Shown here: piece after piece, positions 22,557 through 32,539 of the stretch
How the letters are laid out: each line of letters starts with the position of its first letter
Numbering within the stretch: the stretch's first letter is position 1
Origin: Closterium sp. Naga37s-1
Lineage: Eukaryota > Streptophyta > Zygnematophyceae > Desmidiales > Closteriaceae
Assembly (NCBI GenBank): GCA_947471745.1
Contig: CANJKZ010000932.1
Location: forward strand, 186,001-250,000
Length of the DNA stretch: 64,000 nucleotides
Reading direction: 5' to 3'
The notes under the pieces: model-generated
The model's database searches: none
The model's input: only the letters and a program-made list of their open reading frames with translations
What the model was told of the DNA's origin: nothing
Position numbers and translations under genes: made by a program

Positions 22557-23573
22557 TGTTATAGTCTAGAGTCCACTTAGGGGTCACGGATGCCCTTGAA
22601 ACTGCCTAAGCAGAATCTGATGACTTCAAACCGCCTATGTTCAAAACGCAATCACGATCAGTTCCGATAACTTACGAGGCTGAAACTTAGAGAAACGTTA
22701 GCTTCCGGTGTCTGCTTTCCAACGGTATATTGCTTGCTTTGATCAGAGGTGTATGCGCTACGAAGTGAACGAAAACGTAAGCTCGGCTGAAAACGTGTAG
22801 TTTCATTGATGCAAGGAAGAGGTTGGTACAATATTGCCTAGGGGACTCTTAGGGGTTGGGACCATCCTGGGAACTCAGATAAGGTTGAGTCCTAGGGGAG
22901 AAAGGCTAGAGAAGGATGGGAAACGTCCTAGCCAGGTCAGCAAGGCCAACCACACATGGATGTTCAGAGCTGTACTCAAGGCTACCAATAGTGAGTCAAG
23001 CCAACCATGAGTCAGCTTGTCTTCCCACTTGCACCCTCTTGCAAGCTGCTTCCAGGAAGACAACACTTCTCAAAAGGAGGGTGGTAGAGTCCCACTTGAC
23101 CACCTGTACTTTTTGTCTCATTCTCTGTCCCTGCACTATTGGCATGACAACAATGAAAGGGTGGCAAGGGTAATGCTGCCAACAGTGCACCATGACTACG
23201 AAACAGTACATTTCGACAGATGTCACGTGCTGCTCCGATGATGGGTTGTCCTGAAACTCGTTGACCACCTTCCCAACACAGCAAAGGACTGCCAAATCGA
23301 TTTTCAGACCAATCAGAGCTTGGTAGATGAGTCAGCAGCCGAAATGGTGAACTCGGGTGTTACTAAAAAAGAGTAACACACACTTCCGGGATGCCAGAAG
23401 TCATTAAACTAAAAATGTTGCCATGCCTTGTAAACTGCTTCAAAAATTCTGAAACTATGAGGAACTGATGAACACATGTTGAAGCACCTCCCCAGAAAAT
23501 TCCAGAAGCTGAGCAGGCTTGTAGGTGGAATGGGAGTGCGATGACCGTGCCACTATAGTGCTTTGGCACAACA
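22557..23573 (-). repeat. Solo family 2 LTR inserted in RT
   Basis: A complete LTR of 1,017 bp with no primer site or polypurine tract beside it. The 5-bp flanks are CTCAT on the left and CTCGT on the right, one mismatch apart, as expected of a copia target duplication that has aged. It sits in the codons of the YVDD region of the family 1 RT. A solo LTR forms by recombination between the two LTRs of a full element. Confidence 0.93.
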
Positions 23574-24138
23574 CTCGTCTACGTCGACGACCTCGTCTTT
23601 GCCATTGCTAACACTGAGGCACTGATCCTTGTGAAGTCGGAGCTGCAGAAGAGATACACCTGCACTGACGTGGCTGAACTGCAGCTATCTTGGCTTGCAG
23701 ATCACCGGGGACAGAGCACGGCGCACCATCACCCTGACTCAGTCACACATGGTGCACCAGGTCATTCAGCGCTTCGGCTTCCAGTTCTCCTCGCCACAGC
23801 CCACTCCTCTGTGTACCGGCCACTTGCTCTCAGCTCCACCTTCGGACGAATCCGTAGAGCTGAATGGTCCGTACCCAGAGCTTGGGGGTTGCCTCATGTA
23901 CCTGATGACGTGCACACGACCTGACCTTGCTTACCCTCTCAGCCTTCTGGCTCGCTACGTGGCTCCCGGTAGGCAGCGAAAGGTGCACTAAGATGCTGCG
24001 AAGAGGGTACTCCGTTACTTGTGCAGTACGTTGGGCATGGGGCTCGTGCTTGGAGGATGGGGTCCAGTTGTCCTCACTGGTCACGCAGACGCTTCTTGGG
24101 TTGACGATTCAGCTACGCAGCGGTCGTCACAGCGGTCG
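23574..24138 (+). pseudogene. Family 1 RT C-terminal fragment
   Basis: Continues the same RT as 21211-22556 on the far side of the solo LTR, starting at the YVDDLVFA word. It carries PPSDESVELNGPYPELGGCLMYLMTCTRPDLAYPL as typical copia connection-domain text (word positions about 23840-23945). It ends where the family 3 element begins. Confidence 0.85.
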
Positions 24139-25223
24139 TGTAAGGGCCTAATAACTCAGGCTATTAAGACGTTATCCAACTTAAAACCTCTCCTCGAGGT
24201 CACCTCCAAGGGTCCCTGGGTGCTTGGTACAAGACCAGCCCCTATCCTCGGGTCCGAGTTTGTAGAGAGAGGGATCAAGAGGGACTTAGTCAAAACATCA
24301 AGAGTACCTTGAACGTCGCGCAGCGTGTCGTGCAGACCGTCGATCAGATTAAGCTGAGAACTCGCTATATCGAAGCTCACTCCAAGAGCTTTCAAAAGAG
24401 CCAAGTTGCCTCGCAAAAAGTTCTGCCATTGCAGAGTTATGGCTCGGAGAGTGTAAGTCTAGCGTCGTAGTACTAGCGTACTAGCGTTGAATCGGTAGCA
24501 TTCTGCCGTCGTACCGCGTAGAAATGAAATTCCAGCAAGGAAGGAACTCGCTTGAATCAAATTGACTATATCCAGGTACAAACAGAGAAGGAATATATAG
24601 TTCTAGCTAGCAAGGACCTTGGGAATCAACCTGGGAACAACCAGGGATGATCCCAAATAATTCCAAGCAACAGAACCAACCTGGCTGGACAAAACAGCAG
24701 GTGGTAGGTTGGTAAACAACCTCTGGTTCTGTTTTTCCAACCTGGGAAAACAACAACCAAGTTCAGGTCCTAAAAACAGAACCTGTTTTGTCTTTGCCCA
24801 ACCAGCCAAATGCTGGTTCCGCTGGTTTCCCCTGGCCCTGTAGCATGCAGATACAGACAAACAACATCCAACCTTCACCTAAATTGTACCCCTATAGTGC
24901 CTGCCCTGCTACACTATAGTCAACCAAACAAAACAGTACAATTTCGAGTTGGATATAACTGAATCTGCGCAATCAATTCAACCGAAGTGCAAAGCTTCCA
25001 TCTTGGGTTCCTTTGCGAGCTCGTCCTTTCTGCTTGCACTGTTCATAGCGCGTACAATGTTGTGCCGAAGCGCACATTGCGCGAGTACCTGCAAATGCAT
25101 CAAGCAAAAATTGCGAAAGTAAACAAACACACAAACATTCCATTCACACCCAAATGCATTCGCACAAGCACACTCGTACAAATAGACGGCAGGATGTCGT
25201 GCAATGTGAATTTGCACCCAACA
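24139..25223 (-). repeat. 3' LTR, family 3
   Basis: Runs from TGTAAGGGCC (plus left edge, six bases shorter than TGTTGGTGTAAGGG in other copies) to CACCCAACA. It contains a perfect inverted repeat CTATAGTG/CACTATAG (24892-24899 and 24912-24919) and a TATATATTCC box on the minus strand near 24595 that could be the promoter TATA. Confidence 0.9.
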
Positions 25224-25263
25224 CACTCCCCCTCAGCCTGCCGGCTGCATTCCACATCATTCC

Positions 25264-28200
25264 ATGCTAGTTCATGCTCATTCCACTCATGCGCACACAA
25301 CACCAATGAGGCTCATCCGCAAGCGTCTTGGTGAGGAAGTCTGCTGGCTGCTGGTGAGTCTTGATATAGATTGGATTCACCGTCCCCCTCTTCACCTCCT
25401 TATGCAGCCAGTGCCACTTGATACGCATGTGCTTGTTCAGCCCATGAAGCACAGCGTTCCTGGCCATCCCAAGAGCACCCTTGCTATCACAAAACAGCGG
25501 TGTAGCAACCTTCTGCTCCTGGCCAATCTCCTCTAACAGCCTCCTCAACCAAATCACCTCCTTCACCCCATGGAACATTGCCATGTACTCTGATTCAACA
25601 GAGGAAAGTGCCGTCTCCGTCTGCTTCTTGGACCTCCAACTAACAGGTCCTCCCCCAACTACGCAGATGTATCCTCCCACATATGAGGAATCGTCCTTCT
25701 CAGAAGCCCACGTAGCATCGGTAAACTAAGTGAGAAACAGCTTGCCTTCTCCGAGCCGCTCCCCCTTCTCTTTCAGCACCTCAACCCCTTTCTGCTTCAT
25801 CTGTGCAAATGCGGAGTATTTAACTCCAATGCTTGGGTGAGAGTTCAGGTACTTCACCACACGCTCAGCTGCATCCACCTGCTCCTCTGATGGATTCTGC
25901 ACCACCCTAGCCAGCTGCCCAACCGAGAAAGAGATGTCGGGCCTTGTGTGAACTGCTGCGTACAAGAGGCTGCCCACCAAGGACTGAAATTTCTGCTGCT
26001 CCTCGGCTTCAACCCCTTCATCCTCTGCTGCCTTCACAAGCTTGAATTCTGCTGGCAGGGGAGTTGCAACCTTGCGCTCATTCTCAATCCCATACTTCTC
26101 CCCCAGCTGCTTGATGAACTTCTCCTGGTACAGCTTCAACCACCTGTGATCCAGATCCCTCTCCACGTGCATCCCGAGGTAGTACTTTACCTCCCCAAGG
26201 GTCTTGCACTTGAATTTCTTCATCATCTGCTGCTGCACTTTCTGGATCTCCTTCATGCTGCTGCTGAAGAGAAGAATGTCATCCACGTAGACCAGAAACA
26301 GCACCAGCTTGTCCCCATCCCCCTTGAGAAAGAGGCTTTCATCACAGCTCCTGGTCCTGAATCCCATCTCCTCTAAAACAGCTGCCAACTTCTGGTACCA
26401 GCAGCGTGGCGCCTGCTTCAAGCCGTAGATGGACTTTTTCAGCTTGCACACCCTGCCCGTACCATCCTCATACCCAGGTGGCTGCGTCGTGTAGACATCC
26501 TCCTCTAAAATCCCATTGAGGAATGCCGTTGATATATCCATCTGAATGATGAATTTCCCACTAACGGCTGCATCTGCCAACAAGACACGGAGAGTAGGGG
26601 GTTTGGCAGTGGGAGCAAAGATCTCATTGAAGTCCTGCTTCTCCTTCTGCATAAACCCCTTAGCCACCAGCCTACTCTTGTAGATGGTGACCTGTCCCTT
26701 GTCATCGGTCTTGATCCTTAGCACCCACTTGCACTGTACGGCTTTCTTCCCCTCATGCAGCACCACCAGATCCCATGTCCCATTCTCTAGCAAGCTTTGG
26801 TACTCAGCATCCCTCGAAACCAGCCACTTCTCCCTATCTGGTCCAGCTAATGCCTCCTCCATGCTTGCTGGTTCCTCTAGTGCAGGGGCAAGAAAACAGT
26901 AGGCAGGTTCATCCTCCTCATCCGGGTCATAGCCATGCGGTAGAATCAGCAATGCCTCCTCATTCCCAAGCTGCTGCTCTGCTACATCAGCTCCTGCAGT
27001 CAGCTTCATAGTGGCCATACGGGTACGTCCTGGCCTAGACACGGGTGTCTCCCACCCCTTCATAACGACACCCTTCGGCTTCCTCCTTGATGGTATCGCA
27101 GGAACCTTAGTTTTTCCTTGATGCTGTTCTCCTCCCTCAGATCTAGCAGCTTCCTTGGTGCTACCACTAGTCTCCACATCATCTCCTCCACCAGCAGGTG
27201 CCTCCTGCACCTTCTCTCCATCACCACCCTCTGCAGCTGCCTCCTCTCCCTCCTCCCACACACTAGGAGTCAGGTCCAGATGCATGGTGATCTGCTCCAT
27301 CTGCTGGGACACCTTAGTCTCCGGCTGTTTCTTCCAGCCCCCATACATCATGCCCTCAACAAACTTCACATCCCTGCTGTCAAACAACACATCCTTGGAT
27401 GGTTCCCACAGGAGCCATCCCTTGCTCTCAGCAGACAGCCCCAAATGCACACACCAGATTGCACTCGCCCCCAACTTACTTCGATACTTCTTGGGGACGT
27501 GGGCGACTGCCATGCAACCGAACACCCTCAGCATGTCCACCGGCGGCTTCCTCCCAAGCCACCTCTCCAGCGGCACCCACGATTCATTACCAACCTTAGT
27601 GAGAACCCTGTTCCTAGCCACGGTAGCGTGCCCGACAGCATGGGGCCACATCGAATTGCCCACCCCTGATTCTATGAGCAGCGCCTTAGCTGTCTCTAGA
27701 ATTGTCCGGTTTGCCCATTCTGCTACACCGTTGGACTGCAGGGTGTAAGCCGTGGTCAGCTCCCTCTGAATGCCCTGCTTCTTGAGCCAGGCCGTCATCT
27801 CACCTCCAAGGAACTCACCACCCTGGTCTGTCCTAATCCGCTTCACCACACACTCTGCTTGCTTTTCCACGAATGACAACCAATCTTCCTGTATCGTAGA
27901 GGCGGCATGGTCCTTTTGCTTCAACCAATACGCCCACATGAGTCTGCTCCAATCATCCACAATGGTTAGGAAATACCGCTCCCCTTTGTGCCCTTGCACC
28001 GGCAGCGGCCCCACCAAGTCCATGTGTACCAGCTCCAAAGGCTTCTTGCTCTTGCCAGTCACGCTATGAAAGGGGAAACGGGTGAATTTTGAGAGCAAAC
28101 AGATTTCACAGTTGTCATCAGGTGGCTGTCCGTTCAACTTGAAACCCTTGACGCCTCCATCCTTCTCTAGCTGCTTCAACAAGGGCATTGCCACATGCCC

Positions 28201-29871
28201 CAAGCGTCGGTGTGCCGTTGCCCAATCTGTTTCCCCAGATCTGGCTGACACTTTCACACCAACCCCTCCAACGGCGTTGCACTCCCCCTGGGATGCAGAC
28301 CCCTCTCCAGCCTGCCCCCCACCGTGCCACGCCAACGCCGGCAGCTGCCACATGGATCTGTACACATCCTTGCTCTCGTGCAGATCCCAAAGCACCTGAT
28401 TTCCCAGCTGCCCCTTGTACGTGCGTGCCTCATCCGTGCTAGTGCTCACTCCAGCCTTGGCAAGCTTACGGAGGGAGATGAGGTTGGCCTTGAGATCAGG
28501 AACGAGGAGAACGTCGTGCAGCACCACCAGCTTGCCATCCGCTCCCTTGAATGCAGCTCGTCCCGCACCAGCCACCTTCAGCGCGTGTCCAGAGGCGGAG
28601 CACACCTCGTTGATCGGTGCAGCTTGTACGTCGTTAAGCAGCTCCTTGCGCTGTGTCATCGTCCAAGCAGCGCCCGTGTCCAACACCCAATAGTCCAGGG
28701 GATGCAGCTCTGCTCCAACCTTTGCAGAGGCGTCTCCTTGCTCCCCCTGCTCTCCAATATGGAAGAACTGGCCCGCGGTGCGCTCCTTCTTCTTCTCTGC
28801 ACCGCCGTTGCTCTTCGGGTTGTTGTCGGACGAATCAGCAACCATGTTCGCGCCATTTTTCTGGTTCCTCCGCGCGCCGCCATCCTGGTGACGATTCTGG
28901 GGGGTCCATCCATCGGGTTTCTTATAGCACAAAAACCAGGGGTGCCCCTCCTTCTCACAATACCAGCAACTCCCTTTCATTTTGCCACCAGCACCCGACT
29001 TGCCCCCACGACCAGATTTCGCACCGCGACCCTAACCGGTACCTCCTTGTTGGTCGTTGGAGTCGTCGTCCTTCTTTGCACCGCGTCCAGCACCACCGAA
29101 GCCACGTCCTCTGCCACGTCGGCTCCCTTGCATCCCGTAGCCGCTGCTGCCGTCGTCTCCACCCCTCAGTTGGCGGCGACGGAAGTCCTCCTCCAGAATC
29201 TTCGTCCACACCCACTCGAGCGTCCACAAGCTCTGGTTCTGCGGCAGGCTCAATCCGCTCGTGAATTGAAGCCACGATTCCGGCAGCAGCGATAGCATCT
29301 TCAAGCACTTGGTCTGCTCCGGGTAGGTGATTCCCGCGGTCGCCAACTTCGCGTAGAGGTCGCGCATTTTGTCCAAAACAGGTTGCACCGGCTCTCCCTC
29401 GCTCAAGCGCAACGCAGACAGCTCCCTCTCCAGGATCAACGTTGTGACAACGGAGGTCGGGGCGTTCAGCTCCTTCAACACGGTCCACGCCTTCAGACCG
29501 CAATCAACCTCCAGCAATAGGTGCATGACGTGGTGACGCTGGTTCAGCTCCAAACTCTGCGACATCAAGTAGTAGCCAGCCGAGGCGCGCTCGTCCCAAT
29601 CTTCCTGCAGCGCGGGTTCACTCGGTCTAGGCTCCTCCCCAATCATCAGTTTCAGCAATCCAATCTGACGGAAATAAGGTTGTATTTTCCAGGCCCAATC
29701 ATCATAGCCCTCACCATTGAACTTCTCGACGGTGAAGTTTTTCAGCACCTCCTTGATCAGCGAGCCCTGGTTGGTTCGCACTCCCATTGGCGGTGAAACA
29801 CCAGAATCCTGGCTGCCGCTACGATCTTGGGCTGAAGATTCACCAGCTCCTGCCGAGATATTTCCCGCCAT
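25264..29871 (-). pseudogene. Family 3 gag-pol region
   Basis: Gag starts MAGNISAGAGESS at 29871 and includes VEKFNGEGYDDWAWKIQPYF. Then follow zinc knuckle CWYCEKEGHPWFLC (about 28968-28925), protease VLDTGAAWTMT (about 28690), integrase zinc part THRRLGHVAMPLLKQL with CEICLLSKFTRFPF, catalytic words MDLVGPLPV, RTDQGGEF and SNGVAEWANR (about 28100-27690), RT with YGLKQAPRCWYQ and LVYVDDILLF (about 26430-26275), and RNase H with SSVESEYMAMFHG and KHMRIKWHW (about 25640-25390). Long parts are still open. It is broken about three times. Confidence 0.9.
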
Positions 29872-29902
29872 AGCTACCTATAACGAGGATCACTATAACG
29901 CA

Positions 29903-29914
29903 GCTCTGTTACCA
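29903..29914 (-). promoter_or_regulatory. Primer-binding site, family 3
   Basis: TGGTAACAGAGC on the minus strand matches, with one difference, the TGGTATCAGAGC complement of the initiator-Met tRNA 3' end that primes most plant copia elements. It lies three bases from an LTR end. Confidence 0.8.
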
Positions 29915-29917
29915 GCT

Positions 29918-30287
29918 TGTTGGTGTAAGGGCCTAATAACTCAGGCTATTCAGACGTTATCCAACTTGAAACCTCTCCTCGGGGTCACCTCCAAGGCTCC
30001 TTGGGTGCTTGGTACAAGACCAGCCCCTATCCTCGGGTCCGAGTTTGTAGAGAGAGGGATCAAGAGGGACTTAGTCAAAACAGCAAGAGTACCTTGGACG
30101 TCGCGCAGTGTGCCGTGCAGACCGTCGATCGGATTAAGCTGAGAACTCGCTATATCCAAGCTCACTCTAAGAGCTTTCAAAAGAGCCAAGTTGCCTCGCG
30201 AAAATTTCTGCCATTGCATAGTTACGAAATGGACAGCGTTGGCCTAGCATCGTAGTGCTAGTGTACTAGCGTTGACTTGGTAGCATT
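29918..30287 (-). repeat. Extra partial family 3 LTR of a second subtype
   Basis: This 370-bp piece repeats the primer-site-proximal end of the LTR (TGTTGGTGTAAGGG to GGTAGCATT on the plus strand) and directly abuts the full LTR at 30288. Its diagnostic words (GATCGGATTAAGC, TATATCCAAGC, TACGAAATGGACAGC) match the copy at 39571, not its neighbour. Confidence 0.88.
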
Positions 30288-31384
30288 TGTTGGTGTAAAG
30301 GGCCTAATAACTCAGGCTATTAAGACGTTATCCAACTTAAAACCTCTCCTCGGGGTCACCTCCAAGGGTCCCTGGGTGCTTGGTACAAGACCAGCCCCTA
30401 TCCTCGGGTACGAGTTTGTAGAGAGAGGGATCAAGAGGGACTTAGTCAAAACAGCAAGAGTACCTTGAACGTCACGCAGCGTGCCGTGCAGACCGTCGAT
30501 CAGATTAAGCTGAGAACTCGCTATATCGAAGCTCACTCTAAGAGCTTTAAAAAAAGCCAAGTTGCCTCGCGAAAAGTTCTGCCATTGCAGAGTTATGGCT
30601 CGGACAGCGTTAGTCTAGCGTCGTAGTACTAGCGTACTAGCGTTGAATCGGTAGCATTCCGCCGTCGCACCGCATAGAAACGAAATTCAAGCAAGGAAGG
30701 AATTCGCTTGAATCAATTTGACTATATCCAGGTACAAACAGAGAAGGAATATATAGTTATAGCTAGCAAGGACCTTGGGAATGGAATCAACCTGGGAACA
30801 ACCAGGGATGATCCCAAATAATTCCAAGCAACAGAACCAACCTGGCTTGACAAAACAGCAGGTGGTAGGTTGGTAAACAACCTCTGGTTCTGTTTTTCCA
30901 ACCTGGGAAAACAACAACCAGGTTCAGGTCCTAAAAACAGAACCTCTTTTGTCTTTGCCCAACCAGCCAAATGCTGGTTCTGCTGGTTTCCCCTGGCCCT
31001 GTAGCATGAAGATACAGACAAACAACATCCAACCTTCACCTAAATTGTACCCCTATAGTGCCTGCCCTGCTACACTATAGTCAACCAAACAAAACAGTAC
31101 AATTTCGAGTTGGATATAACTGCATTTGCTCAATCAATTCAACCGAACTGCAAAGCTTCTATCTTGGGTTCCTTTGCGAGCTCGTCCTTTCTGCTTGCAC
31201 TGTTCATAGCGCGTACAATGTTGTGCCGAAGCGCACATTGCGCGAGTACCTGCAAATGCATCAAGCGAAATTTGCGAAAGCAAATAAACACACTAACTTT
31301 CCATTCACACCCAAATGCATTCGCACAAGCATACTCGTACAAACAGACGGCAGGATGTCGTGCAATGTGAATTTGCACCCAACA
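30288..31384 (-). repeat. 5' LTR, family 3 (1,097 bp)
   Basis: Full-length LTR from TGTTGGTGTAAAGGGCC to CACCCAACA on the plus strand. It shares the words GATCAGATTAAGC, TATATCGAAGC and TTATGGCTCGGA with the 3' LTR at 24139, so these two are the pair of one insertion. Confidence 0.9.
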
Positions 31385-31840
31385 GGTTACACCTTCAGCC
31401 TCGGTTCCGGCTCTGTTTCGTGGTGGTCTACCCGCTCGTCTTCGGTTCTCATCTCCAGCTGTGGGGCTGAGATCTACGCAGGGGCCATGGCTGCACAGGA
31501 GCTACGCTAGCTCACCTACCTGCTGACTGACTTGGGAGTGCAGCCTCGTTTGCTTCTAGTTCTGTACATAGACAACAAGGCCATGATTACCTTGTGTTAG
31601 GAGCACAGACTGGAGCACAGAACAAAGCACATCGCTCTGCAATACTTCCTTGCTCGAGATTTGCAGCAGCGTGACCAGCTTCGTCTTGCGTACGTGGCCA
31701 CTAGGGCCAACACTGCTGATATATTCACCAAGGCACTTCCGCCTGGTGATCATCAGCGCTTCTCTACTATTTTAGGCCTTGTGCCTACTTTGCCTCACTT
31801 GCTCACTGCGTGACTTTGCTTGTACTGTGATCTATATATA

Positions 31841-31972
31841 TGTCAAACTTATATCTACTATAGTCTGCTTAGGCTGTAGTGGGGTAGTCCTTAGAGGGTA
31901 CAACACTATTGTGTTTTCTACTTGTACCCTTCTGCTTTCTAGTTCAATCATTCTTTCGACAATTCTCTCACA
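31841..31972 (+). repeat. 5' LTR of the young family 1 element
   Basis: 132 bp, TGTCAAACTTATATCTACTA to CTCTCACA, followed directly by a perfect initiator-Met primer-binding site. Confidence 0.95.
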
Positions 31973-31984
31973 TGGTATCAGAGC
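31973..31984 (+). promoter_or_regulatory. Primer-binding site, family 1
   Basis: TGGTATCAGAGC, the exact consensus copia primer site complementary to initiator-Met tRNA, starting directly at the LTR end. Confidence 0.92.
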
Positions 31985-32539
31985 GGTGGTGGAGGTAGCG
32001 GAGGAGGTGGTGCTGGTCGCGGTGCAGCCACGCAGCGTGGAGGCCTTGGTGGCAGCCAGCGTCAGCAGCAGCTGCGCACCCGTGAGACCCCGTCTGTTTA
32101 GCAGCTTCGTGAGTGGTACGCTGGGCGTGGGAGGTCTGGGGGAGCAGGTCCCTGCACGTACGTTCTTCACACCGGCACTCGTAGTGGCGAGGTGTGTGGT
32201 CTCCCACACACCGCAGCGCTGCTTCGGCCGCTTGACTGACGCTTGGCGTACCCAGTTTCCTGACGCAGTTGAGCTTCCTCATTGGCATGATCTGCTTCTG
32301 CAAAATGTGCCTATCTTTGATCTAGACTTCGATGCTATCCTTGCTGCCATGTATGCTCTTGCTGATTTTACTGAGGGTGACTGTTACCTGAGTGTCCCGC
32401 CCGACCCGGTGCTAGTGCGTCTGCTGCTCCAGGTGCTGGTACGTCTACTCTCTCTGGTACTGCACCTCCTGAGTCCTTTCACACTTTCACACTTGACTCT
32501 GGTGCTTCGCGCTCTTTCTTTAGAGACAGCACCACGCTC

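Larger units (their letters stand above)
24139..31384 (-). mobile_element. Ty1/copia element, family 3, nearly complete, minus strand
   Basis: Parts on the minus strand: 5' LTR 31384-30288, an extra partial LTR 30287-29918, primer site 29914-29903 (TGGTAACAGAGC), gag-pol 29871-25264, polypurine tract 25236-25224 (CTGAGGGGGAGTG), 3' LTR 25223-24139. Coding order is gag, zinc knuckle, protease, integrase, RT, RNase H. It has about three breaks and looks otherwise complete. It lies inside a family 1 RNase H region with no clean target duplication. The LTRs are visibly very similar, so the insertion is fairly recent. Confidence 0.9.

Noticed and set aside
24978-25334. Cys/His-containing small frames in family 3 LTRs (MQIHIARHPAV and similar)
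   Set aside because: They are short, lie in LTRs, differ between copies and show no known domain.
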